Origin: Prostheceraeus crozeri
Lineage: Eukaryota > Platyhelminthes > Polycladida > Euryleptidae
Assembly (NCBI GenBank): GCA_907163375.1
Contig: CAJQUW010005333.1
Coordinates: 1 to 64,000 of the forward strand
DNA: 64,000 bases
Direction: 5' to 3'
The position numbers and the translations under genes are program-made. Under the pieces are notes generated by a model. The model saw only the letters and a program-made list of their open reading frames with translations, did no database searches and was not told where the DNA came from. Of the stretch, positions 35,414 through 45,299 are shown piece after piece. Each line of letters starts with the position of its first letter. Positions within the stretch are counted from its first letter, which is position 1.

Positions 35414-36815
35414 CTTGTGCGCTTAATTATTAGAAGTATAGAGTTTCAAATTTATTTATAGAGCTAGAAAATAATTTGCCGTGTTATTGAAAACAGAATT
35501 ATTTGTAAATGAACTCCCTTATGTCAGCAGGATATTTACATCACTTTCCCCAACGGCTGTTTTTGAAAGTGTAAAGCCGCATAAACTTTCCGATGAACTC
35601 AATTTAAAAAAGCCTACAGACGTTGCATAATTGAAACGCTTCATGTCATACGATATTTCATGAACAAGCGTATTATATTTCAAGACTTAGAGAGTCTATT
35701 TTCCACCATTTATGTGTTGCATGTGCATTATAAGTGACATTAAAATATCAGGTGCATCGATTGAGCAAACACGTTTCTTAAATAACAAATGATGCATGAA
35801 TAAAGGTTTCTATGTGGCAGCAGATCGTTGCGGGAAATAATTGTGCCATACCTACAGTCAAGCTACATATATTTTTAACTTTATTCAAGAACCCTAGGGG
35901 TGAGATTTCAACCAATCATTTTTGATTCTCATTTCGGCGTTTGTAATAATGCAAGATTTGCAGGGTCTATACATCTTGCAACAGGCATTTACGAGTGTAT
36001 TTAAAAAATCGAGAATTGACCGGAGTCGACATATGATTGATCACCGAGTGAACACTCAACCTTTACCACTAGGATGGTGCGGGTAGAACTACAAATACCT
36101 GCAAGAATATGAATTTTGCGATAATTGTGGAAACTGAATGAAATTAACTCATCATATGCGTACAAAACTGAACATAGGCTTAGAGTAATAAATCGTCACG
36201 AAATACTGCACCGTGTAATTGATAGATATTGATTACCTGGCTCAATAAAACACTACGTACTTGAGTGAATTTAAATAAACACAAAGGTGAAGAACGTCCA
36301 ATTGTTACCCTACACAACGACGTCGACTATGATCCGAAAAAAAGGCGTCAAAAAATTTTAAGCCTTTATCAAGTAGAAGCAAAAATACTGGAATGATCAT
36401 ATCTAACATATGTTCATTGAGCGACGGTCAATCCTGCCAATTATTTCAGTCAATACAGGGATTTTTTATCGGAACAGTAAAATAAATACAGCACCTTGAT
36501 AATTGTAGGTCTAAAATTTCTGTTATGGCTCTGGTGCGTGGATCGTTAGTCTGTTTTTCTTTGATGATGGAACTTTATGTTATGAACTTTCCTCAATCAC
36601 ACGGGTGCAAGTCAATGTAATCAACATCTGATATATCTTCTCGCGTTTATCGGAAGCTTCTGTCATGAACGATTCAATTAGATCGCTGACATAGCGCCTA
36701 CATCAAGCTTTTATCGTGAAGATCGAGTGATAGGTTCGGACGATTTCTCACAAGGTTTTTTATAGGACTGCATAATATCATAAAATGGCATCAGCGATGA
36801 TAAGTTTGTGACTGT
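35414..36815. other. AT-rich sequence, no gene seen
   Basis: No supported feature. Confidence 0.4.
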
Positions 36816-37103
36816 CATAGAAATTAAATTGTTTATCTGAAGTTGACAAGAATGGAGATTGACTCAACGACGCGGCGCATCCGGGGAACTAAGTTGGGGC
36901 ATGAATAACCAATTAAAAGCTTATATAAAATGCTAAATATGCTTATACAAAAGCTTAATATTTGACTGATTCTAAACCAATGATGCAGACGTTGACAAGT
37001 GTATCCAAGAGAAAATCTGTGCGATTTTTGTGCCACTATTGTATACAGTATTGCATGAAGCCCAAATTCCATTGTGCAGGTTTTATTGTTGCCAATTTCT
37101 ATG
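36816..37103 (-). mobile_element. hAT-type MITE, copy 2
   Basis: CATAGAAATTAAATTG at the left and CCAATTTCTATG at the right are the family termini. The inside is about 80 percent identical to 7988-8243 in reverse orientation. This copy has an extra 35-bp segment (TATAAAATGCTAAATATGCT region). The flanking octamers GTGACTGT and GTAAATCT do not match, so the target duplication has decayed or was never there. Confidence 0.75.
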
Positions 37104-37239
37104 GTAAATCTTGAACGAATGGTCATTTCCTATGAAGTGCATGTGCTACTGAATGTGGTTGAATGTGGATAAAGTTGATCAAAATATTTGTGTTTGCCGA
37201 CTTTAAGAGGTTCGCCAAATCTAAATGTGTTCAGCTTTA

Positions 37240-39115
37240 TAGACAGGGGGCGACATGAACATGAAGGGAAATGACCTGAAGACAGGTCAACAAATTGATA
37301 AAGGCGAGGTGTAAAAGCACGTATATTGACTCTGATAAGTTAATTGTCATGGGGAGTAGACCAGCTAAGTTCTTTTGTAGCATAAAAGACCACAAAGAAA
37401 GAAGTGAGGAAGGCTTTCCTTTGAGGCCAATAGCTTCGTCAATCAATACCCCTACAGAAAAGGTCGACTGGCTGACGAGCAGACTACTTAACAAATTGAT
37501 TCAATTTGTCCCCGCTTGCATCAGCAGTAGTCTCCAATTATGAATAAGATATGCCGCTAATAGATAAGGAATGGCCACTCTTAATCAAATGTATAGTCTC
37601 CAATTAATTGAAAAGCTGAAAATATTAAGTTACCGGATGAAACGATTACCTTCATTTCTCTAGATGTTAAACAGCTGTATAGTAGCATACCGTTGCAACA
37701 TGGCATCACTACTGTTATGAACTTCATCTCCCAATATTGGATGAACATAAGTAATTATGGTTTCACACTAAAAGATGTAGAGGATTTTCTGAAGTTCGTA
37801 ATATATAACTACGAGATCAATTACACAACAACAAAACTTACTTACAGATAAATGGGTGTCCTATGGGATCCCACTTCGCGCCAGCCTTTGCCATATTATA
37901 TATGAATTTTATTGAAAAAACTGCCCTGGATATTCTTAGGAATAAGCACAAAATATCTCCGCTGATATTTTATCGGTACATCGATGATATAATTATTGGG
38001 CCGTTTAGTGAATCCACTACTAACTTTGAAGTTATTCTGGATGTGTTTAACTCAGTCAACAGTGCGATTCAATTTACTGTAGAAATACCTGATAACGATA
38101 TTCTGAATTTTTTATAGACTTATCTATTGCTGTTTGTAATAGAAAATTCCTGTACAGATGGTATTGCAAAGAGCAACATTCTAACATTACTCTCAGCCAT
38201 GGTAGTTGGGTTCCTTCTCATGTAAAATCCAATTTTATTCGTAGTTTCAAAAATATTAAAGACAGATGTTCTGATAACGATATGTATCACGAATGCTCAA
38301 AAACTTTAATCAACAGACTTCAAAATAGTGGTTATACTTCTGTTGAGAAGTACGCTTCGTATGACTCTCGCAATAGAAAAGACCAGCGCAATGACATGTT
38401 GGCCAGTCTAAATATCGACTTTGTTAGTGACTCATGTACCAGGAAATTACGCAGTATAGCTAGCAAAATATGATGTCCCTCTCAGAATTACTTGTAAACC
38501 GGGAAAATCTATTGGCAATTTTATGAATACCGACACTTTCCGTAACAATAGTGAATGTAATTGCAGTATTTGCGATGTTCTGTCTGATAAATACTCCTGT
38601 ACGAGTAGATAAGTCGTCTATAGCTTCAAATGCAAAATCTGTAATGATAGCTATGTTGGTTCTACTAATATATATATCATGATCCGAATAGACATCTATC
38701 AAGAACTATCAAGAACATCTATCAGAACTTTCTCTGCGCGCTATGCGGAACATGAACGCAGTATACGTTATGGAGATATGAAAAGGTACATTATCTCAAC
38801 ATGTTCGATCTAAGCACAATAACGTTGCTATGACGATTAAAGATTTCTATGTGGAGATAATAGACCATCAAAATAACCCTGTTAGAACTAGAATTTCTGA
38901 AGCTAATTTCATTGATTTTCTGAAACCAACTCTAAACCGAAAACACGAACAACATTGAGCCAGTGAGCGGTCATTCAACTTAATACCGTATTCTGTTCTG
39001 ATATTTAAAAGCGTGAAAAATAGTTTGCATTTTCGCATATGGTGTAACCTTTGACAAAGGTCAAGACGACCGAAACTTTGGGTGCCTACTCATTTTCTCT
39101 TTTACTTGAATATAT
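37240..39115 (+). mobile_element. Penelope-like retroelement, degraded
   Basis: In order: PAKFFCSIKDHKERSEEG and LRPIASSINTPTEKVDWL (finger region); ISLDVKQLYSSIP (RT motif A); GVPMGSHFAPAFAI (motif B); FYRYIDDIIIG (motif C, catalytic DD); a Cys cluster CNCSICDVLSDKYSC; then VVYSFKCKICNDSYVGST, the GIY-YIG endonuclease core. RT followed by C-terminal GIY-YIG is diagnostic of Penelope-like elements. They have no capsid and use the endonuclease to prime reverse transcription. The 3' end carries ACCTTTGACAAAGGTCAAG and GACGACCGAAACTTTGG, typical of the family. The copy is 5'-truncated and broken in several places. Both borders are approximate. Confidence 0.85.
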
Positions 39116-39261
39116 TTACATTTCGGCCTAGCAAAGGGAGTGTTCGAATATTTTTGAAAAATCAATGGCTATACTGAAGACATTCCATGCCAAAACTTAT
39201 GACTGTGGGCTTAGTATGTTTCGTTTAATCAGAGATAACATAGAAAATGTAATTTCAACCA

Positions 39262-39448
39262 GAACCTGCAATATGCATCCCATTGGATTTACATGTGTTT
39301 TTCTATGATCCTGTCTGACAAGAAGAGGAACTCAGTAGAACTCGGTAGACGTGCAGATTCGAAGTAGGCGTAGAGTGTACATCATTTTGTGAAAGTCTCA
39401 TTTTCGGCCTCGTTCCCTGCAGAAACTCGGTCTGGCTGCCGGACTACT
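39262..39448 (+). mobile_element. Right arm of the TAGTCCGG fold-back MITE
   Basis: CCCATTGGATTTACATGTG, GATCCTGTCTGACAAGAAGA, GAACTCGGTAGACGTGCAGA, TGAAAGTCTCATTTTCGGCC and GCTGCCGGACTACT match the right half of the copy at 60579-60932. With the left arm at 35111 it may be one copy split by 4 kb, or two independent halves. Confidence 0.75.
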
Positions 39449-39884
39449 ATGCTGCACATTACACCGATTTCATAGTTATTCATAGTTATAATTCATAGTT
39501 ATACTTATCGTTATCGGTCCAATGTGAACGCACCTTTAGTCACTTTTTCTGGTTATCTGTCTTTAATTAATACTTAAATAATGATGCTTATCATTGCTTG
39601 AATAAACATGAATTACACTTTATTGAGTTTATTGCTACACTTCGATGACTTCAAAATAAAGTTCTTGACATTGAAATATTTGGTCATAACTGTTAGAAGT
39701 CACCTTTAGTCATCGAATTCATTTATTCACTGGCTGCCCACGGGTGGCAGGAAGCATGATCAAGTGACAAAAAATTTGACGACTTAGGATGAAGCAGCTT
39801 TTGGTACTTTTTGATACGCTGATTTCAAAAATCATAGTGGCGTAAATCATCTATTGGCTCCTTTCGAGATATAGGGCCATGAAT

Positions 39885-40256
39885 ATTCTGACAACCAATC
39901 AGAATCGAGGATTCCTATAATTCATGTAAAGTCTATTTAAAAAGCTTTTAAATGCAGTTGTAAGCTATAAATGTGATTATTTATACAGTTTTAGACATTC
40001 TAGAATATTGTAGTGCATCCATTACGGATATATCATATGATATAGGCATTCTGACGGCCAATCAGAATCGAGCATTCTATGAATTTGAAATGTGCTAGGC
40101 CTACTCTAAACCCTACGAAGTTTGGACTTTATTTATGTTATTTATAGATGGATTTACATAAACAGTGATGTTTTTGATCTGCAGTGATCATATACAGACA
40201 GTAAACATGATTGTAAACTAATAACCGTCTAACAACCAATCAGAATTGAGTATTCG
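39885..40256. promoter_or_regulatory. Subterminal triplicate motif, candidate transposase-binding sites
   Basis: ATTCTGACAACCAATCAGAA, ATTCTGACGGCCAATCAGAA and CTAACAACCAATCAGAATTG start at 39885, 40048 and about 40229, spaced by 163-180 bp. The right repeat has the mirror set. Regular subterminal repeats are common transposase-binding sites. That use here is inferred. Confidence 0.55.
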
Positions 40257-40448
40257 CATAATGCAGGAATATGCTTTTCTTAGAAATGTTGAAACATCAG
40301 TAGTGTGTATGTATGTATGTAAGTAATTCTTTATTTATCCTCGAAGCACAATAGGGTTACAATTCATTTGCATTTTTGTGAAACATTCGTGCTAATAAGT
40401 ATAGTAATAAATTATTGTCTACTTGATGACGAAAAGCTATTAAATTAG

Positions 40449-41240
40449 ACATGTCATCTAAAAAAATCAGATGTGATCAACATAGTGACCGGAATCCAGG
40501 CCCATGGAAGCACTCATCCCTGCGCATATTGCCAAGCTTCCAAGGACAACTTCAATGATGTTTGCAAGTGCAGATCTTCCGTTATACTCACGCTGGGGTC
40601 TGTTAGGAATAATTCACGAAAATTCCAAAAAAAGCATAAATCTTGTGCCAAGGACTTCAACAACTGCACGAATCCTCCGTTGATCAGTGGGGATGACCAT
40701 GAGATGATCATTTCTTTGTTGCCTCAATCGGAGCTTCATCTTCTGCTCCGTGTGACGAATAAGATGTGCACAGAACTGGAAAAGAGGAATGAAGCAGTTG
40801 CCACAGAGTGGAGCAGGAGAGTGGGGCTGACGAGACCGAAATTGCACTCAGGTGAATTTAATGGAAATATGTGTCGTCGTTTATTGAAAAAGACTGATGT
40901 CCTCAGAGATATCATTTACCCGACTGACTCTTGGTTACTTCCATACGTTGAAGCTTTCTCTGACTTCTATTTTGTGGTTGAAAGTAGCTTTGGACGGTCA
41001 CTGCGTCCAGATTTTGCGGTATTCATAAACAAATTCACAGATTCGCATTTCAGGCTTGGAATCAACGTTTTGCAACCTCACGAAATCGTCCTTAGGAAAA
41101 TACTGAGAGCAAGCCTCAGAAGCCGTGCATACCGACTTTGGCGCGTTGTGGACTCAATGCGGAAGGTTTCAAGAGTGCACCCAGCTTTTGACAGAAACCT
41201 ACTTGACACTACGGTCCGATACAATGGACGTCATATGTGA
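40449..41240 (+). pseudogene. Partial transposon-borne protein of a poorly named metazoan family
   Basis: Open from just after a stop at 40446, with no early ATG. It reads DVINIVTGIQAHGSTHPCAYC, then LGSVRNNSRKF, KDFNNCTNPPLISGDDHEMI, LPQSELHLLLRVTNKMCTEL, GEFNGNMCRRLLKKTDVL and VEAFSDFYFVVESSFG. I know this motif order (HPC.YC; LG.VRN; PLI.G; PP.ELHLLLG.VN; F.GN.CR.LLK; F......SCFG) from abundant uncharacterised proteins in Hydra, hemichordates, corals and aphids, which are probably transposases. The N-terminal half expected in the family is missing. Near 41100 a second frame reads EQASEAVHTDFGALW, a conserved block of the family, so a frameshift separates it from the first. The original frame then resumes with VSRVHPAFDRNLLD and YNGRHM. 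AATAAA follows 40 bases after the stop. The element is probably non-autonomous. Confidence 0.7.
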
Positions 41241-42141
41241 TTTGAATTGAACCACATTTATTTCAAGTTGTTGTTTCATGCAAATAAAAATAGTTTAACA
41301 AAAGGACTTATCCCTACTGTATGCGGTTACAAGCTGAAGGAATTAGTTTTTAAATGGTACCGGTATATTGTTATAAATATGACTGACAATTAAAATAACT
41401 ATCACTAGTTGCTAGATTTCCGAAGACAAAGCCCTACATCCAGCAGTGATCAGCACAAATTCCACAGAAATAGGCCTACATATAGGTTTACAAATGAATT
41501 GTAACTGATGTTTCAACATTTCTAAGAAAAGCATATTCCTGCATTATGCGAATACTCAATTCTGATTGGTTGTTAGACGGTTATTAGTTTACAATCATGT
41601 TTACTGTCTGTATATAATCACTGCAGATCAAAAACATCACTGTTTATGTAAATCCATCTATAAATAACATAAATAAAGTCCAAACTTCGTAGGGTTTAGA
41701 GTAGGCCTAGCACATTTCAAATTCATAGAATGCTCGATTCTGATTGGCCGTCAGAATGCCTATATCATATGATATATCCGTAATGGATGCACTACAATAT
41801 TCTAGAATGTCTAAAACTGTATAAATAATCACATTTATAGCTTACAACTGCATTTAAAAGCTTTTTAAATAGACTTTACATGAATTATAGGAATCCTCGA
41901 TTCTGATTGGTTGTCAGAATATTCATGGCCCTATATCTCGAAAGGAGCCAATAGATGATTTACGCCACTATGATTTTTGAAATCAGCGTATCAAAAAGTA
42001 CCAAAAGCTGCTTCATCCTAAGTCGTCAAATTTTTTGTCACTTGATCATGCTTCCTGCCACCCGTGTGCCGCAGTCATGCAGCAGGCCATGTAACACAGT
42101 TCAACAGCGGACAATAGAATCTGCACAATGACACTCTAACA

Positions 42142-42155
42142 CTCTCCCCCTTCTG
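42142..42155 (-). promoter_or_regulatory. Polypurine tract of the gypsy element
   Basis: On the minus strand AGAAGGGGGAGAG abuts the 3' LTR start (TGTTAG). This is where plus-strand DNA synthesis is primed in LTR elements. Confidence 0.85.
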
Positions 42156-42204
42156 GAGTGAATTCAAATTTGAATTCTACACGTAAGCACAAATAATTAT
42201 TTCA

Positions 42205-44601
42205 TCAAGAAATGATGCGTAAATTTCGGACATTTACAACAGTTCCGTCATCTAATGTTGCTGTAACAGGAGAAGGTCTCTGAATAACTTGGTGACGACC
42301 AACAAAAAAAGGATCAAGAGACGATTTACAAGTAGAAGGATTCCGGACTGCAACGAAAGTACCGATATGTGGAGCTTTTACAGGCTTTTCATGTGTATGA
42401 ACTTTCGAATCCGATAAGTCGGAAGGCCAATCTGATGGGACACGAGGAACACGCAGATAGATGAGTTCGAAAGCCGATGGACCATCCAGAAAACTCATTC
42501 TATTGACGTCGTAGACTGACTTTTGTAATTCTGTATGCCAGTTTGTGACACAGCGTAGACGATCCTTCAGAGTTCGATGAATGCGTTCCACTAATGAATT
42601 ACCCTGAGGGTGATACGAAGTCGTCAAAGACCTTTTGATATTGTATCGCTTCATTACATCTTGAAATATTTTACTCAAGAATTGGGCACCTCTGTCAGAA
42701 TGAACTCGGTTAGGCGGCCCATATCGATAAACCCAATTATTCAAAAACGCAGTGGCACACGTATCAGCACGGATATTAGTCAAAGCCACGGCCTCGAGCC
42801 AACGTGTAGCATGATCCACCATAGTCAAAAGATATTTGTAGCCACCGTGAGTAGATGATAGCGGCCCAACGAGATCAATACTGACAAATTGAAAAGGTTT
42901 GACTTCTGGAGCTCTAGGTAGAGAAACCTGAGGAACATTGAACTGTCGATAGGATCGAGAAGCACATGTAGAGCAGTCTGAAATCAAATTGTTGATTGTA
43001 TAACGCATACGTGGGAACCAATATCCGGCACCAATAAGGGCATTTCTCGTTTTGTTGATACTGAAGTGGCCATGATTATGATATTGTAGAACAAGGTCTG
43101 AGATCATGTTGGCTGGCACAACCAGATGTCCGTAATATCGCAAACGACCAGCTTCATCCTGAGTGTACCCTCTCTTAACGCGATGAGATTGCAATTGATT
43201 CAAAATATTCATACAAAATGAGTCATTTTTTTGAAAAGTAGGCCAATCCATGTCAGACAGTGAAAATGTCGCAGCTACATAGTTCCCATCACTCACCATA
43301 TTGGAATCAATTCGACTTAAGGCATCCGCCACGAAGTTGTCACTACCACGTCTGTAAAAAATATCAAATTCGAATTCTTCCAAATCCATCAACCAACGGG
43401 CTTGGCGACCATTTCTAGCTTTCGACTGTCGTACATAAACCAAGGGCTGGTGATCCGTGTAAACAGTAAATTTCTTGCCATATAGGTAGGGACGAAAATG
43501 TTTGATTGACCAAACCAAAGACAAAAACTCTCTGTCAGTTGTTGAATATCGAGTCTCAGGCGCTGATAACTTCCGACTTGCAAAGGCAACTGGTGGACCA
43601 TTCTTCTGATATAGAACACTTCCAATTGCTGTATCGCTAGCATCCACATCAAGAAAGAAATCACAGTTGAAATCTGGTTGCGACAGAGATAACCTCTCAC
43701 AAAAGGAAGATTTTATGAAGTCAAATGCCACCTGACACTCTTCAGTCCAAATAAAACTCGACTTTGCACAATTTTCTAGATGATTCAATGGTACAGCTTT
43801 CGATGCAAATTGATGGATGAAGCGGGAGTAAAAACGGCACATGCCCAAAAATCGCTTTAAATCCTTTGGTGTTCGAGGAATGGGAAAATCTTTGATAGCT
43901 TGTATCTTGCTAGGATTCGGACGGATGTGACTCTCTTCAATAACAAATCCCAAATAGTCTACAGATTTTCTTCCAAAGTGACATTTGGACGGCTTGAGTT
44001 TTATGTTGGCTTTTTGTAGTCTCGCAAACACAGATTCAATCAACTGCAAGTGTTCAGAGATATCTGAGGATGATGGCACTATCATGTCATCTAAGTATGG
44101 TATCAAATTCAAGTCACCGATGAGAGTTGTGAGAAATCGCTGAAATGTTGCAGGTGCATTACACAAACCAAACGGCATGCACGTGAATTGGTAAAACTTA
44201 TTTCCTGCTTGAAATGCTGTTTTTGGTTTTGATTGCTCATCCAACGGAACGTTCCAATATGCCGCAGCGATGTCGAGGGTCGTAAATAATGAAGACCTCG
44301 AAAGTTTATCCAACAAGGCATCAATATGTGGAAGAGGGAAGCGGTCTCTCTTCGTTACATCATTCAATTTTCTGAAGTCAATTGCAAAGCGTTTAGTTCC
44401 GTCTTTCTTCGATACACGTAGCACAGGGAAAGACCACGGCGAATTACTGTCTTCAATGATGCCTGCCTCATACATCTGTTTCACATCATTTACAATTTCA
44501 GCTTCCTCCACTGGTGAACGACGGTAAGGCTTGATTGAAATAGGATGAGCGTCCCCCGTATCGATAGTATGGTATAGTAAATCAGTTCTTCCAAAATCCA
44601 T
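42205..44601 (-). CDS. pol: Gypsy Pol: RT, RNase H and integrase
   Basis: A long open frame of 798 codons. RT: FPVLRVSKKDGTKRFAIDFR, LFTTLDIAAAYWNVPL (motif A), FGLCNAPATFQRF (motif B) and LIPYLDDMIV (motif C). RNase H: FFLDVDASDTAIGSVLYQ, REFLSLVWSIKHFRPYLYG and YTDHQPLVYV. Integrase: an HHCC zinc domain (GHFSINKTR...CSTCASR), then FVSIDLVGPL, RVHSDRGAQFLS and YHPQGNSLVERIHRTLK, giving D, D and E. Gypsy order (RNase H before integrase). The RT lies closest to Mag-like elements as far as motifs can tell. It looks largely intact. Confidence 0.93.
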   Translation of the reverse strand: MDFGRTDLLYHTIDTGDAHPISIKPYRRSPVEEAEIVNDVKQMYEAGIIEDSNSPWSFPVLRVSKKDGTKRFAIDFRKLNDVTKRDRFPLPHIDALLDKLSRSSLFTTLDIAAAYWNVPLDEQSKPKTAFQAGNKFYQFTCMPFGLCNAPATFQRFLTTLIGDLNLIPYLDDMIVPSSSDISEHLQLIESVFARLQKANIKLKPSKCHFGRKSVDYLGFVIEESHIRPNPSKIQAIKDFPIPRTPKDLKRFLGMCRFYSRFIHQFASKAVPLNHLENCAKSSFIWTEECQVAFDFIKSSFCERLSLSQPDFNCDFFLDVDASDTAIGSVLYQKNGPPVAFASRKLSAPETRYSTTDREFLSLVWSIKHFRPYLYGKKFTVYTDHQPLVYVRQSKARNGRQARWLMDLEEFEFDIFYRRGSDNFVADALSRIDSNMVSDGNYVAATFSLSDMDWPTFQKNDSFCMNILNQLQSHRVKRGYTQDEAGRLRYYGHLVVPANMISDLVLQYHNHGHFSINKTRNALIGAGYWFPRMRYTINNLISDCSTCASRSYRQFNVPQVSLPRAPEVKPFQFVSIDLVGPLSSTHGGYKYLLTMVDHATRWLEAVALTNIRADTCATAFLNNWVYRYGPPNRVHSDRGAQFLSKIFQDVMKRYNIKRSLTTSYHPQGNSLVERIHRTLKDRLRCVTNWHTELQKSVYDVNRMSFLDGPSAFELIYLRVPRVPSDWPSDLSDSKVHTHEKPVKAPHIGTFVAVRNPSTCKSSLDPFFVGRHQVIQRPSPVTATLDDGTVVNVRNLRIIS

Positions 44602-44665
44602 CTTGTGACAGGAAAATATATTTCTATAATTCCATAATAAAGTTTCGAGTCTCTTTCGATCATCA

Positions 44666-45199
44666 TCATTCCAGTCCGGTAACGAAAAAACGTTGCAAAA
44701 AATCTGTTTTATCTATTGAAGGTATTGCTCCAACAAATTTTATATCATTTACATTATTGTGGAATGCCATTTCACAGTCTAATCTATGCAAATTTTCAGT
44801 CCCCATGATAATTCCAATTGGTGAGTCAATAACAAAAAAATAACAGCCAATATGTTTATTATTCACTAAAATATTCAAATGCACAGTCATACGACTTGAA
44901 AACCAATTTCCATCTACCGCCACCCATGAGTCCTCAGCAACGGCGAAACGAGGAAAAGTCGCTTTGCACTCACGCTCCAGAATTTTCAACGTTTCAAAAC
45001 CAATGAAACTTGTAGGAGAACCAGAATCCATCAATACATCTTTATTTATACCTTCCACCAATAACTTTGTATAAGCAGCAGTAGTAGGTGGGCGTACTGC
45101 TGCGGCAATTAGTTTTTTTGGAGCTTGGGACATTTGTTTCTTCTGTGACCTTGTTCCTGGCAGTGATAGCAGCGTAATTTCGGGCACTGAGATATAAGA
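44666..45199 (-). CDS. Gypsy second zinc knuckle and aspartic protease region
   Basis: Two overlapping frames. One carries CYHCQEQGHRRNKC, a CCHC knuckle at the end of Gag. The other carries TKLLVEGINKDVLMDSGSPT, with the DSG active site of a retropepsin. Gag and Pol in different, overlapping frames agree with the programmed frameshifting known in this group. The hAT element abuts this region at 45199. Confidence 0.85.
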   Translation of the reverse strand, partial: SYISVPEITLLSLPGTRSQKKQMSQAPKKLIAAAVRPPTTAAYTKLLVEGINKDVLMDSGSPTSFIGFETLKILERECKATFPRFAVAEDSWVAVDGNWFSSRMTVHLNILVNNKHIGCYFFVIDSPIGIIMGTENLHRLDCEMAFHNNVNDIKFVGAIPSIDKTDFLQRFFVTGLE

Positions 45200-45299
45200 C
45201 AGTAGCGGATCCAAGGGGGGGGTTCATGGGGTTCAAACCCCCCCCTCGGAGTTGAAGGACTTTTAATATAATTGCTACTTTTCCTGCATTCATACAAAT

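Larger units (their letters stand above)
39739..42066 (+). mobile_element. DNA transposon with 563-bp terminal inverted repeats and 4-bp TSD
   Basis: Termini are CACGGGTGGCAGG and CCTGCCACCCGTG. The inverted repeats are 39739-40301 and 41504-42066 and differ by very few bases (one seen, near 40185). TGCC stands on both sides, and removing the element with one TGCC restores the LTR exactly. Each repeat holds three subterminal motifs ending CCAATCAGAATYGAG (about 39885, 40048 and 40226). The first two contain a small palindrome ATTCTGA/TCAGAAT. The 1.2-kb centre carries one partial protein gene on the plus strand. At 40302-40372 it also holds a LINE-tail-like piece (microsatellite plus TTCTTTATTTA). 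The superfamily is not assigned: 4-bp duplications occur in Ginger, Sola and Academ, but the encoded protein does not let me choose. Confidence 0.9.
39691..42141 (-). repeat. 3' LTR, split by a DNA transposon
   Basis: The LTR sequence occupies 39691-39738 and 42071-42141, interrupted by the element at 39739-42066 and its TGCC duplication. By eye it agrees base for base with the 5' LTR. Confidence 0.93.

Noticed and set aside
39739-42066. Reading the 563-bp inverted repeats as part of the gypsy LTR
   Set aside because: They are in inverted, not direct, orientation, are absent from the other LTR, and have their own TGCC duplication.
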